Part shown: positions 54,501 through 61,947 of the stretch, piece by piece
How the letters are laid out: every line of letters begins with the position of its first letter
Position numbering within the stretch: position 1 is the first letter of the stretch
Source of the DNA: Acanthoscelides obtectus
Taxonomy: Eukaryota > Arthropoda > Insecta > Coleoptera > Chrysomelidae
NCBI GenBank assembly: GCA_963669975.1
Contig: CAVLJG010000004.1
Coordinates: forward strand, 58,427,094-58,491,093
DNA: 64,000 nucleotides
Direction of reading: 5' to 3'
The notes under the pieces: generated by a model
What the model was told of the DNA's origin: nothing
The model's database searches: none
The model's input: only the letters and a program-made list of their open reading frames with translations
Made by a program: the position numbers and the translations under genes

Positions 54501-57500
54501 ACAAGCCAGACAAACCTGAGCCCACTTGATTGCATATCCCATTATTTAACCACAAATCAGCTGTCATATGTTGGAACCACGTTTCTTGATCGTTAAGCTT
54601 TCGAATTCTAGAAGCCACAAAGTTTAGGATCATATCATGGTCCAGTGACAGTAAAGGAATTGCCTGCAGCATCTGCAAAAATGACATGCTGCAGATAATT
54701 CTCTTGGTGTCACTGGCGTACATTACCACGATATGATGTGAAAGTTCATGTATCCTAAAACTCGTCAACTTAACCTACAAGAACACGGTTCCAGCAACGC
54801 GTGACATAAATAAATTGTGAATTTCTTGTGAAAAATGTTTTCTAGGGCACTGATCTCTCCTTTTTCTATTCGTCATTTTGTCGAAGCGGGCCTTTGTCTG
54901 TGTGTCAAGAAAGCGAGAGAAAAAAGAATGGAAAAAGAGGGAGAGCAGAGTAAGAAATACAACTCTTAGAAGGCGTCTGAGCATTGTTGAAAATTACTGT
55001 AATAATTTTGGATGCCGAAAAAGAATTTGGTTGGATTTTTGTTAAAATATCATTTTATATTATACGAAATTGCTCCACTGTGTAGTCTAATGACTCGCGC
55101 AACAAAGTGCTGCAATGCGATTCTGCTTGTACATAACGTCGCTGCGCCTTATGTTTAATGTAATCCTCATGGACCAGGTTACCAGAACAGTACTGGGCCA
55201 TAAGCATAGAGATAGACTTTACAGTTGCTGGGGTTAGGGACGTCATGAATGAACAAAGAATAAAGGATTGGTTCAATGACCTAGAAGAACACCGGCTCTT
55301 ATAGGCCGCGTTGTTGACAGTACGTTGTTAATTTTGATTCAAAATTTCCTTCCTTCGAGAAAGGACTCGAGGAGTTTTAGAAGCCAGAAATGAAAACTCT
55401 TTGGGATTAATTTGTTTGACCGAAACTCAATTGAACGTCGCGAATCATATTATGATCCGACGAGAAATTCTGAAGATGACAGAGACTCACCTTTTCAGCG
55501 AGCTTAGATGACGGAGGGCTCGGAAGGTCGGGGCACCACTTCTGGGGCTCCGGCTGGACGGACCCAACCGCCATCTGGGCTAGACGGTGCGCAATCCGGT
55601 GTTTCAGCGGAGGCCCTAAAGCGGCCTGGCGACGGGAAGCGGCAGAGGTCTGCCGGTGGGACACCGGAGGGCGCATCCTCGCGGAAGAAGCCTCGTACTG
55701 CGACGCAATTTACTGAAGTACAGGTGCAGGAGGTCCAGGAGGCGGTCAGTGTGCGGATAGATGGGCTCCCAGATGAGGCGGCCCTTCCCAGGTACATTGA
55801 CTGCTACCTCTCTCGAGGAGCAGCCATCTTTGTCTGCGAGGACGAATCCTCTAGGGCATGGTTGGAGGCCCACGTGGGGGATCTACAGCCGTGGGAAGGC
55901 GCAAGGCTCATTACGATGAGCTTTGGAGACCTTCCCATATACCACCGCGTGATGGCCTGGTTCTCGGGTCCTAACCTGGGAAACGAGGTCATCATGAGGA
56001 TACTCAGGAGGCACAATCCTGGGACCTTTCCCAGCGCGTGGAGGCTACTTGAGAGGAAGGAAGAACACAAAGGTGTCCGACTTGTCCTCTCAGTTGATTC
56101 CATAAGCTGGAAGGTCATTAAAGGTAACGGCAACAGGCTGTGTTGCGGTGGAAGTTCGGGGGTGTTTACACTCCTGAGCAAGAAGAAAAACATTGGGGCG
56201 ACACCTGCTGGAACTGACCTGGCTCCAAAACAGGATTCGGGCCAGCCCAGACCGACCGGAGCTGTGGCGGTAGACCAGGCTCCTTCATAGGGGATCGGTC
56301 GGCCGGGTCAGCTCTCGCTGGAACCACCGGAGGTTACGGACGTGGAGGCGGCGGGTCCCAGCGGGATATCCGCAGAAAACATCGCGGCAGGCCCTGCGTT
56401 GGATCTGGCCCCAGAGGGCAATGATAGTGACTCGGACGAGGACGGAATCCTGAACCGAGTCCGAGAACTCCTCCGTGGAAGCGGAGATGAAGGCGGCTGC
56501 GACAGTGAAGACTGCGGCGGCGACGGCGGTACGCCCGAATAGGGGACACATACAGTCATTCGGGAAGGTGTAGGAGGGGCCTCTTAACACCCATGGTAAG
56601 TCTTAATTTCATTCAAATTAACTTACAACACTGCATAGCGGCTTCCAGGGCCATTACTCAGATCACTCGAGGCCGACATGACGTGGCTCTCATCCAGGAA
56701 CCCTGGCTGAGAAACGGTACAGTAAACGGGCTATACGCTTTTTAGCGATACTCCGGACACTAAGCCCAGAGCTTGCGTAATGACTTCCGTTAACACATGG
56801 CAACTTAAAGAATTTACCTTCAGAGACTTAGTTGCAGTCAGAATTAGATATAAGAAGGAAGGCAGTGACAGGGACTTGGTCGTATGTTCGGCTTACCTTC
56901 CTTACGATTCAAGAGAGCCTCCTCCGTCCAAGGAAACGGGGGACCTTGTCGCATTCTGTAGGGATTCTGGACTCGACCTCGTGATTGGATGCGACAGCAA
57001 TGCCCATCACGTTATGTGGGGCAGTTCGAACACCAACAGACGGGGCGAAGACCTCAAAAACAATAAAATGTCATCTTGTAGACTAGGTAGTTTTTGGAGT
57101 GCAAATAGTTCATTCCACGTTTGCTCGCTATGGAGGAATGACTCAACTTGCATTTTTGGTTGCATGTTTTGTGAAGACGACTAGTCTGTAGTTTTCATCG
57201 CGAAGAAGATGGTTGGTTGAATAGCAAGATCACATCTGGATGATTGTGTATTGGTCTGCATGTGTATAAAATCAGTGATATTTACTGAATATGCTGCCAA
57301 TAAGGTAAATCTGTTAGCTGTGCCCGACGAGTTATTTATATGTTGTCCTTTCTGAAGACAGGTTATGTTCAAAGTTATAAATTACGATTTTTCCCGTTTT
57401 GTTTGAGCACAACAAGAAATCGCCACTGCGCCCGCGTTGTTTGCAATTGAGCCACATCACACAAAAATTAGTAATGACGCATCACACATCAAAAATTTGC

Positions 57501-60500
57501 GCAATGTCTCGCATCTAGGCGCTGACTCATCGTAAAATAAATTTCTATAAAATTTAAATGACTGGAAATTAAAAAAAATGTAATAACCTTTTCACTTTCA
57601 TAAATATTCCTATCTGTAGCATATTTTCTCACCTCTTCCTTCACCAACCAGGGATTTTCTTTTCTTATCTCTCTCTTATTTCTGAAATTCAGAGTTTGCA
57701 TACGTAATTTCCAGAATACATAAGAAAAAGTGGATGTGCAATTAATTTCTAGCTTTGAATCTCAATAATCCAATGGAATTATAATCAACACACATTATTA
57801 GCACACAAATCCTCAGTATGCACCTATGGATTGGCGTATCCTTCTAGCTACTATAGTATACAACTTACAGCTTAGACCTCCAGTAATGTCATATCTGAAG
57901 CAGATTTTACATCACATCAGAGCCAAACATTGATAACTGAAGCATCATGACGTTTAGGCAACACGTACAACTACAAAACGATTTCACAGCGTGTCCATCA
58001 GCTAGTATCAAGTTAATATCTTGTAGAAAAACCTACATAATGTTACAAAAAAAATAATACAATGTCAAAAAAAATCGATATAATGTCACTTTTCAAGACA
58101 GGTAATACCCGTACCGATAACATCATGATTCGGGAACTAGACGATCCCCCGGATTAAGTAATGTTTCCTGCGACAAGGCTACACTTTCGTCCAAAAGAGC
58201 TTGATGAAATTCCCGTTTTTTTGGGAACGTCCCTCAGACCCAAACAATTCCAAAATAGAATTTTGATATATGCTGGCTGTCTGCTATTGTACCTACGAGT
58301 AGCCATTTAGTGGCTGGAGACGTATTGCCTGCAAGGCCTGAGTGGCGCTAATCAGGGGGCTAATAATTTGTTGTGAAGACCTCAAAGCGGTTCGCACATG
58401 TGCGCGCCGCTTGTCCTGTATGAGGGCACAAATGTGTCATGTGTGTCAGTAGGACTGCGCGAATCCATACCTCTCGCAGCGATGACTGCCCAATAAGTCC
58501 AGTGTTCTTTTGAACCTCTGCTCGGATTGCCAGACCCAGTAGCTCGTGATCGTTAAAAATCTACTGCGACTTGTCAATCTTAGGCAGTATCATCACCACC
58601 AGAGGCATAGCAACGCCGCCTGCCGCCGTTTCGCTTGAGGCAAATTATGTGTTAAGGAGAGTAGCCCTTCTGCTCCAACTCCTTATACCTCTTATTATGG
58701 CGTGTATATTTCCTTCAGATGGAAACGGAAATGTGTGGTGTGGTACCTCTTCCTCTTTGAAAAGACGAATTACCTTCCTATAGTCTTTTTCTGCTTTAGG
58801 TATAGAGCGAATCCCCACGTCAACGGCGACCGCTCGCTCTACTTTAACGCCCAGACTTATAAATTTGTAACTTAGCATCCGCCACCGCGCAGTGTCCCGC
58901 AGAACGATCGGTGTGATTCACGCTACCCCGATGTCTCAATGGCGACAGTACGGGGTGATGAAGGCAAAGCAGTAGCAATGTTAGCTTGAGGGATTGGTTG
59001 AATAGTGGAAGAAGGCACGGGAGAGCTGTTGGTAGTTGTCTTGGATGACAGTGGAGGGATTGGTCAGTTACGTTTCGTTTCCTGTCTTACTGGAGTGAAT
59101 CCGTCTTCGTTTGGTACTTTGGGGGTTAATTGTTCTATTCTGTCATGCAGTGCGGTTATTTGGGTCGCTTGGTTCTTGATCATTTCCATAAGCTGCTGAA
59201 TTTGGATCTTTATCTACGATTTTGACATCCCTAAGTTCCGCCACAGGTTCTAACAATTTTTCTTTTTTTTTTTTCATCATTGGCATTGTTTTTTGAATCA
59301 GTTTTGCTTGGGGCGGTAGCTGGATCTCCTGTGGACCAGTCGCATTATATTTTTAACTTTATATGAAAATCTCTCTAACGCAAAAAATTTGAGTTTGACT
59401 CACGTTCCCTATACAGTGCACTATACTGATCTAGCTCTCCTCAAGATCTCTCTCTTCAAGATATTTTTGTCAACATACCAAACACAGAAGAACAGGCGAA
59501 TTGCAATATTTGGGAAGCTATTCCAAATATTTCTGCCAAAACCTACCAAGTACACTAAAGTAATGGAAAACATAATCAGACCGGTGTGGCTTCGAACGAC
59601 GTGCATTTGTATGAATTCATTTTTCATACATAACTTCTGAGCTTCAACAAAAGATCGAGATAAAAAGATGGTTCTATTAATAAATCAGTTATATACTGAC
59701 CACCTTGTAGCTTGATCCTAAATTGTGCAGAACACTATCTCTATTGCAGAAGCAATTTACTTCTGATATTATAGAGGTAGAACTGATGGAAATCCATCCA
59801 TACACATTTTGAAATAGTAAGATTTCAGGTCCAAGATATATGATTACACCATTATGCAGTTGTGAAAATACAATAATATGTGTAATGTTTTAGCATCCTT
59901 ACTTTCTGCAGTTTTTTCAACTTGCTCCTTGACGGCATCGATATTCATAGTCATACGCTCCCGCTGCTCTGTTGCCCTTTTTGCTTTCTTAGAGCCGAAC
60001 TGCTTATTCAGTTCTGATACAGATTTATCCATTGATTCCATGCTATAATTCAGCATACTATTTTCTTTGTAAATTTGTGGGGCTACTGAACAGTGGTCTA
60101 CTTCTATCAGTTTTACCTATAAATTTGGAGAATGCATATTAGCTCAACTCAAAAACGGCTCGCATTCTCAAGGACCCCTTTAACACGATTGGAAATGAAG
60201 GAAAATCTCGCAAATGGGTTGCATACCAACATATGTAAGATTCATGTTAAACTTCAAAAAATCAATTTGCATAGAGTTATCATCATGCCATTTTCATAAA
60301 TATTTTGGGGCTGGTTTACTTAAAAAAACTCATGATTCACTGTTTCATCTGATTCAGCTTTGTTTGATGAAAAAGGTGGGATTAGAGAGTGTCAAAATCA
60401 GCAACGTAAAGTGCATTTTGACATAATCTTGAAATGATTACATAATTTTTCTCAGCACTGATGAGAAAGGGATGTCAAATTGACTTTGTACTTCTCATTC

Positions 60501-61947
60501 AATTCTGTTATTAATTAGATTATATATTATACTATAAACCTCCATGTTTGTCTGGAAGATAAATAAGCAAAATATAATTTCATTAGAATTGTCAAGTGTA
60601 CTTGGAAAAGCTCACTGTTGTGATCAAAATGTTGTAATCAGTAAATGGCATATTTCAAGTATATGTGGTTTCATTTAGGGGCCAGACAAACATGAGGAAT
60701 TCTCAGCATGAAAACCACAGAATAAGTTTCAGGTGTGATGCTGACTATATGTGTTAACTATATCTACGCCAATTGTTGTACACTAAATACATGGCAAATG
60801 TATGGACTATGTATACAGGGTGAATGTGCCAGTAACTCAGACCCTACCAATACTTGGACAAATGGTATATTATTGGTAAAAACTCCTATACTTGCTGGTA
60901 ATTGGCACCAGACTTATCAACTAATTTGTGATAGTTTACAAAAACTTGACATCCACAGTTGTCATATTAACAATAGTATTAGCGCATTAAAACAGTATGC
61001 ATCTGATTCCTCAATTTTTGTCATTTGTGTAGTGAGTGACATAAACTATACAGGCAAGTAGAATCATCAGATGACAATATATAAATACTGTTCTTCTTCT
61101 TAATTTGTTACTTTAACATTCTGTAATATCTATATTACATGGACTCAGTATGAGTGTGTTTAATTTCTTTTCCTCAAAGTCCGAATGACAACTGATTTGA
61201 AATTCATATTCTACTATAACAAATTCATAAATAAGGTCTAAAACTGGCCAATCAAATGCTGTCCGACATTTGGAAACTCACTGGCTGACTAAGAGCACCT
61301 TCTGCCCGAATGCTAGCAAAATAGCACATTATTGATTAACCTCCACCTCCAAAATCATTAATTATGTTATCCAACACAAAATTAATAATCATACTTTGTA
61401 TTCCACTTTTGTCTAAACTGTCAGACCACAGGCATATTCAACCTATATAAATATAAAACGACAGATGTTACAAAAAATACCTCACTAATATTTCAGCTAC
61501 CTTAATAGCAAATTTGTAAATTCATCAGCCAGAAAGAAAACAAATGTGACATGCAACAGCAAGTAAAATAATTACTTATGGATTTGCCCCAGATAAGCAC
61601 AATTCATTTATAGTCGTGAGATAAATAAGTTCGTATAAAGTGCCACAAACCGTATTGTTCTCCTCATTGTGAACCATTATAAAACTCGTATATTCCTCGT
61701 CACTACAAACATCCCCTGTGTATAATACTTTCTCAGAGGAAATACTGACGAATTCTCTACATTCCTTATCTTTATACATGCCGGTCTTCAGTGTATTTTC
61801 TTGTCCAGGTTCAATTTTTCCATTCTCAAAATCAACTATATTAAAATATATAGATATTACTGTGATAAGTCCAATAACATGAGATACGTTACCTATAACC
61901 GCTTTTGAATTGGAAGATTTAGTGACAATTTCTTCTATTATTGGCAT
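17489..61947 (-). CDS. POLR1E: DNA-directed RNA polymerase I subunit A49 (POLR1E/PAF53), six exons, 372 aa
   Basis: Six exons join with consistent phases (1, 0, 1, 2, 2) to 373 codons including stop. The N-terminal part is the A49 dimerisation barrel (VDFENGKIEPGQENTLKTGM, VLYTGDVCSDEEYTSFIMVH, VKLIEVDHCSVAPQIYK). The linker contains FGSKKAKRATEQRERMTMNI, a strongly conserved A49 segment. The C-terminal half is the tandem winged-helix region (YDLDDVIPNGVLDTLIPQAS, IAIFFYINYLIKFMN, KCLCYIIVLAAIAKEYEVNV, LPLPAP). A49 pairs with the A34.5/PAF49 subunit on Pol I and helps initiation and elongation of rRNA synthesis in the nucleolus. The gene covers 44.5 kb; introns 3 and 5 are filled with transposons, while intron 1 is only 57 nt. 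Donors of introns 2 (gtttgt) and 5 (gcaagt) are unusual. Confidence 0.9.
17958..17995. repeat. Perfect hairpin, 15-bp arms
   Basis: atggcaacactggct and its exact reverse complement agccagtgttgccat are separated by 8 nt (aggtaccg, which contains the KpnI-type palindrome GGTACC). It lies in POLR1E intron 5, some 230 bp from the terminal exon. Confidence 0.8.
18100..18610 (-). pseudogene. Mariner-like transposase relic, 3' part
   Basis: On the minus strand, DGAACHTVRETAQLLH and TFPDVYHLVSVDK resemble the mariner 'WFQQDGAT.HTARETI.LL...FPGR.IS' region. A terminal-repeat-like sequence (agggtgtcccaaaactcac) lies at about 18108-18126. The piggyBac at 18611 is inserted in it. Confidence 0.5.
19049..20881 (+). 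pseudogene. piggyBac transposase 1 (one frameshift, one short intron)
   Basis: The start ATG at 19049 has context aaaATGA. An acidic N-terminal region is followed by the family fold: RYSSQFSSIKESFELFFSQD, MSRNRFQQIMCFLRFDNFE, HLCVDEQLVPFRGR (first catalytic Asp), GITTDNFFTSIELA (second) and GAVDTTDKLAKEF (third). A C-terminal cysteine-rich finger follows (CFLCDRS, CIRCNQYVC.EH, VCNKC). A one-base frameshift lies at about 19675, just before MSRNRFQQ. At 19988-20033 the frame is rejoined if a 46-nt gtaagc...ttttag intron is removed (IYLG then KEGNK). All three acidic residues survive. Confidence 0.85.
19988..20033 (+). other. 46-nt intron in piggyBac transposase 1
   Basis: Donor TTTAG/gtaagc and acceptor aaaattttag/GC AAA GAA. 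Removal restores one continuous frame between two ORFs. The size is at the lower limit for insect introns. Confidence 0.6.
21147..21530. other. POLR1E intron 5, no gene seen
   Basis: May be the rest of the mariner relic split by the piggyBac, but the similarity is too weak to assign. Confidence 0.3.
22660..23252. repeat. Tandem repeat, about 148-bp unit, four copies
   Basis: The block 'gtacctaatctctatctg', followed by 'aatgaaaaatggtac', recurs at about 22823, 22970 and 23121, with a weaker copy at about 22675. Each is followed at constant distance by 'tttccTaacctgt', 'catgttccatggttatcac' and 'gctgtcacaagcaaaatgt'. Spacing is 147-150 bp. The size and divergence suit a small satellite-like array. 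Confidence 0.75.
23290..24740 (+). pseudogene. Jockey-like LINE reverse transcriptase relic (chimeric)
   Basis: At 23378-23460 a frame reads MWKTLKNIVSPNRNTEIV, a pre-RT linker of one LINE type. From about 23475 a jockey-like ORF2 begins (CTPAELKGHVKKLTVRKVP). It continues with VLLDVSKAFDKVCHKGLVYK (motif A), GPQGSVLGS (motif B), a disrupted YADDNAL, the thumb, and a C-terminal TLHRDLDI-like and HSNPLLRESVDHTVK end. Stops are frequent in all frames. The change of family at about 23470 suggests two relics side by side. Confidence 0.65.
25606..25830 (-). CDS. POLR1E: POLR1E exon 5, followed by a GC-AG intron
   Basis: The acceptor tcgttttag is followed by A CTT ACA CCA (LTPFCTDSIKKIL). It ends AATGGAAG directly before gcaagt, a typical GC-type donor with strong exon-end pairing. 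The next exon then completes AGA in phase 2. No GT donor keeps the frame here. Confidence 0.85.
25831..27003. other. POLR1E intron 4, no gene seen
   Basis: 1.17 kb, AT-rich, no repeat or transposase recognised. Confidence 0.5.
27004..27199 (-). CDS. POLR1E: POLR1E exon 4
   Basis: The acceptor tgttgcttcttcag is followed by AA ACA AGT, completing the split codon from exon 3 across a 32.7-kb intron. The donor is TACCA then gtaagt (phase 2). It encodes the segment with YRPKINRDA and VYDLDDVIPNGVLDTL. Confidence 0.85.
27200..27775. other. Start of POLR1E intron 3; unassigned plus-strand frame
   Basis: A plus-strand frame (about 27208-27457) with CTQCKCKPNHKFCCF and ATAKERKPFSMPDFL is open for over 80 codons. 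It has no start, partner exon or family match that I can recognise. It may be a transposon fragment. Confidence 0.25.
27776..28015 (-). pseudogene. N-terminal fragment of a Tc1/mariner-superfamily transposase
   Basis: The minus-strand frame AREVIMNVYKFMKEEA, RYRERVLAATGISKCTYTRI resembles the helix-turn-helix start of the transposase group found again at 29531. It ends at a possible donor (AAATGTG then gtaaga), and no following exon is found. Confidence 0.45.
28200..28460 (-). pseudogene. Mariner-like transposase relic
   Basis: The minus strand reads NGAPPHFSRAVRNYLNEN, then QWPPRSPDLSPCDFLYG, the standard last-acidic-residue region of insect mariner elements, with a short deletion and later stops. 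Further traces may reach 28780. Confidence 0.65.
28781..29530. other. Upstream of the DD82E element, ends unresolved
   Basis: Probably holds the 5' end of the DD82E transposon, but I could not find a matching pair of terminal repeats. No gene seen. Confidence 0.35.
29531..31147 (+). pseudogene. DD82E (Sailor-like) Tc1/mariner-superfamily transposase
   Basis: Two exons: 29531-30227 and about 30459-31147. An acidic start and helix-turn-helix (VAEISGVGRSSVYKILKEY) precede the catalytic core: YY.DETWVNAGHTQGKVWVD, then FESKKTGDYHEEMDGNSFE, IIVMDNAPYHSRKLEKIP and PPYHCELNPIELIWADIK. There are 82 residues between the Asp of MDNAPYH and the Glu of NPIEL, the spacing I recall for the DD82E 'Sailor' group. 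One nonsense change (TAA at 30107-30109, where YYLDETW is expected) breaks exon 1. The intron has a good donor (GCAG/gtaagt at 30228), but its expected acceptor reads ttactttcaT instead of ...cag. Confidence 0.75.
31148..34693. other. POLR1E intron 3, no gene identified
   Basis: 3.5 kb, AT-rich. It holds the 3' end of the DD82E element (end not located) and a terminal-repeat-like 'acaccctgtata' at about 32150. Short frames have no recognisable identity. A plus-strand ATGGATGATTTTGATTTG at 32617 is followed by only 16 codons. Confidence 0.35.
34694..34746. repeat. (TA)n microsatellite
   Basis: About 26 uninterrupted TA units in POLR1E intron 3. Confidence 0.9.
34968..35034 (+). pseudogene. 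THAP-domain-like N-terminal fragment
   Basis: ATG at 34968 begins MPYKWCVPECAGNHARAPKK, like the start of insect THAP zinc fingers (MP...C..P.C.N...). The frame is interrupted at 35035 by the Tc1-like element. What follows beyond 36994 does not continue a recognisable THAP domain, so this is tentative. Confidence 0.35.
35370..36448 (+). pseudogene. Tc1-like transposase, copy 1
   Basis: ATG 35370 starts MGRGKAIDENIPPIIISLHK with paired helix-turn-helix (IAILLGLSRYSVRNIVRLYE). A 60-nt intron at 35721-35780 (gtcact...gagcag) interrupts after GTYK. Exon 2 carries VHWSDESRFEL (first Asp), DFIFQQDGAACHTS (second) and SSPDLSPIETLW (Glu), with 34 residues between the last two. A small deletion at about 36108 shifts the frame between DILEKFLL and EQSRISGND. 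The C terminus is KNKGDVTQW. Only this frameshift clearly breaks the gene. Confidence 0.8.
36543..36878. mobile_element. Foldback MITE A, 336 bp, TTA target duplication
   Basis: Inverted repeats of about 75 bp begin GGCCCGTATCGTCAGTCG and extend through 'cctacaattgtagg' and 'tttatggcctccttgattgtcata'. TTA occurs directly on both sides (36540-36542 and 36879-36881). A 3-bp TTA duplication suggests the PIF/Harbinger superfamily. It is inserted in the 3' UTR part of Tc1-like copy 1. Confidence 0.85.
36995..37711. other. POLR1E intron 3, no gene seen
   Basis: AT-rich; no structure found. Confidence 0.4.
37712..38640 (+). pseudogene. Mariner-like transposase relic
   Basis: ATG at 37712 gives MAGIPYSNEEKFDMLALYLQ. 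Shifted frames follow with VQALKDTDFPRRMRFCEWYT, KSNENPDFVNNILL and SWPPRSPDLSPLDSYLWGH. The order fits the insect mariner family that also left the relics at 14232 and 28200. Many stops and deletions are present. Confidence 0.7.
38641..39868. other. POLR1E intron 3, no gene seen
   Basis: AT-rich, low complexity in places. A further exon of the candidate nested gene could lie here, but none was recognised. Confidence 0.4.
39869..40363 (-). CDS. Possible nested gene, uncharacterised basic/glutamine-rich protein
   Basis: Open for 164 codons from ATG 40361-40363 with a good start context (gatacaATGG). The N-terminal 90 residues are rich in Q, V, I and T (TIQIITLPQSPGQTIQEVQN). A short acidic run (VPEEEE) is followed by a strongly basic region (RKKRLVWRQRPSKKK). 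An in-frame donor-like sequence (CCTAAGAAG/gtaaat at 39886) offers a spliced alternative to the stop at 39869. It lies on the same strand as POLR1E, inside intron 3. It matches no transposon protein I know. Nuclear localisation is plausible from the basic segment. Confidence 0.45.
   Translation of the reverse strand: MDLSEQFLTWKMTSGEDIESVSDMAIPVVNGVVQEFSTLQPMTSTANTIQIITLPQSPGQTIQEVQNIQIELQDVQAHDVQAQNVAPLLVYNQQQKVPEEEEVVPRKKRLVWRQRPSKKKITYTANKGKVQKKSMFRLPINGIAYHSEKLGLRMPPKKVNEQST
40364..40884. other. Upstream of the candidate nested gene
   Basis: About 520 bp between the ORF start and the Tc1-like copy 2. It would hold the promoter if the nested ORF is real; no motif stands out. Confidence 0.3.
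40887..42497 (+). mobile_element. Tc1-like (DD34E) transposon, copy 2 (related subfamily)
   Basis: Terminal repeats agagccccttcccacttcag at 40887 and the inverse of cgagccccttcccacttcag ending at 42497 share about 30 bp, flanked by TA (40885-40886, 42498-42499). They differ from copy 1 (ccGTCCAGctt) at several positions, so the two copies belong to related but distinct subfamilies. Confidence 0.85.
41234..42248 (+). pseudogene. Tc1-like transposase, copy 2
   Basis: ATG 41234 begins MGRGKVISEKIRLQIINFF. A TAA follows after GKSN, then the frame goes on with EIASLLDLSRYSVRNIVRKY. A 59-nt intron at 41582-41640 (gtaagt...tttatag) sits at the same codon position as in copy 1. Exon 2 is frameshifted around 41710-41760, removing the first catalytic Asp motif. 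It then reads VKFPASIMVWGSMSSKGVGK, DFVFQQDGAACHTS and SSPDLSPIETLW to KNKGDVTQW. Confidence 0.8.
42498..42570. repeat. (TA)n microsatellite
   Basis: About 73 bp of TA repeats separate the Tc1-like copy 2 from the mariner derivative, and a further short run follows at 43199-43212. Both elements use TA as target, so the run may have served as their landing site. Confidence 0.9.
42571..43198 (-). mobile_element. Mariner-like deletion derivative, 628 bp
   Basis: Terminal repeats cagggtgactttgaagttga and the inverse of gggacttcgaagttgagtca match, flanked by TA. Inside, the minus strand reads MAHVYADRFPNRVQPTPRAF, then VNVVQVNQVT and a stop. This resembles the N-terminal 'YADR.P.R..P....F.NV' segment of mariner-type transposases. 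The catalytic core is missing. Confidence 0.7.
43608..43746 (-). pseudogene. C-terminal fragment of an uncharacterised insect protein family (split gene, part 3)
   Basis: MSKRFSLRKGRNKVVTVRG, then EQSYKTDIGECKSVFKKE and stop. It is joined in sequence to 46151-46348 once the piggyBac and one TTAA are removed: AQWHFRFN runs directly into MSKRFSLRKG. This identifies the insertion point exactly. Confidence 0.6.
43747..46150 (-). mobile_element. piggyBac-family transposon 2, intact
   Basis: TTAA at both ends (43747-43750, 46147-46150) and 18-bp perfect terminal repeats (CCCTTAATTACTCGCATG and inverse). A subterminal copy (ctcgcatggggtca, with caggtgacccc after it) lies inside the left end. At 2,404 bp with one uninterrupted transposase, it has every part of an autonomous element. 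Confidence 0.92.
44020..45774 (-). CDS. piggyBac transposase 2, full length (584 aa)
   Basis: One open frame with no stops. ATG 45772-45774 (GTCATGG context, MDRREQIENWLVEASDEE) is preferred. An in-frame ATG eight codons upstream at 45798 has a poorer context. The acidic N-terminal region contains SELDEITQSDHNSASEIDEL. The DDE_Tnp_1_7-type core has catalytic Asps in NVTIDEQLIGFRGR, NITTDNWYTNVKLA and KGGVDTNDHLCGTY, plus MSYQRFLFLLRCLRFDD and RRTKRWPLAIFFHLINVAGI. It ends in a cysteine-rich zinc-binding domain (CNNCPRKSD, KCKKCTKFVCNDHS, YCQQC). It would excise and insert the element at TTAA in the nucleus. Little divergence from a working frame implies recent arrival. Confidence 0.92.
   Translation of the reverse strand: MDRREQIENWLVEASDEEQVGGSNSESELDEITQSDHNSASEIDELSAHSSEFSDNEDDGCAGQYDKFYFTRHNGRNGPKQKWSKSPPTSSTRTRSHNIILHLPGVKSSAKSAKTALECFSLFFSDDIINLLVTCTNQYIEVVRGKFQRERDAKDTDVEEMKALLGLLIMSGVLRASHLNFIDLWATNGTGVEMFRLTMSYQRFLFLLRCLRFDDRTTRAERLQIDNLAAIREICNMLQAKFQEAYSPGENVTIDEQLIGFRGRFKGKVYMPSKPNKYGIKIQAMVDSKTFYLLAFEVYSGKQPAGPYQVSNSPNDIVRRLVEPIKGSNRNITTDNWYTNVKLATELLYPPYKLTLVGTLKKNKPDIPKEFLPDRTRSQFSSLFGFQKTLTMVSYVQKPNQAVVLLSSMHHGAHIDPDSGDQQKPEIIMYYNSTKGGVDTNDHLCGTYSVGRRTKRWPLAIFFHLINVAGINALVVHRANTTKSRAHMRRNFLRQLSVELVHNHQKRRLDVHSTPKVIKKRLIEVHDLDNRAPPTTAKRGRCNNCPRKSDRKVSTKCKKCTKFVCNDHSDIYCQQCKKSDSDSS
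46151..46334 (-). pseudogene. Split gene of an uncharacterised family, part 2
   Basis: The minus-strand frame LKIWKFIFPVAGHSLTPPDR, then VFAGIEK, fits the 'VGHSF.P.DRVF..IEK' block of a widespread insect and cnidarian protein family of unknown function (I believe the DUF7869-like group). It lies between the LINE's 5' end and the piggyBac. The last part, PAQWHFRFN, is in another frame. Confidence 0.6.
46335..46348. repeat. LINE target-site duplication, left copy
   Basis: aactttgcaaggcg, identical to 51599-51612. Confidence 0.9.
46349..51598 (+). mobile_element. Full-length I-clade non-LTR retrotransposon
   Basis: 5.25 kb with perfect 14-bp target duplications, a 3' tail of about 22 A, ORF1 with a CCHC knuckle and a long ORF2 with endonuclease, reverse transcriptase and RNase H. 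RNase H plus the endonuclease start IIQWNLNGY place it with the I clade. Full length and exact duplications imply a recent insertion. It sits inside the old split gene (parts 1 and 2). Confidence 0.9.
59903..60116 (-). CDS. POLR1E: POLR1E exon 3
   Basis: The acceptor is atttatag then GTA AAA CTG ATA GAA. The donor is ACTGCAGAAA then gtaagg (phase 1). It encodes the end of the dimerisation barrel and the conserved FGSKKAKRATEQRER linker. Confidence 0.9.
61651..61835 (-). CDS. POLR1E: POLR1E exon 2
   Basis: The acceptor is atatag then TT GAT TTT GAG (VDFENGK). It ends AAT ACG at a weak donor (gtttgt), chosen because it alone gives phase 0 and continues the family's sequence into exon 3 (EENNT, then VKLIEVDH). 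Reading on instead gives a stop at 61576. Confidence 0.8.
61893..61947 (-). CDS. POLR1E: POLR1E exon 1
   Basis: Starts at ATG 61945-61947 with context atcaaaATGCC and encodes 18 codons plus one base. The donor is ATAG then gtaacg. The frame extends upstream only to a TTG, so this ATG is preferred. Confidence 0.85.
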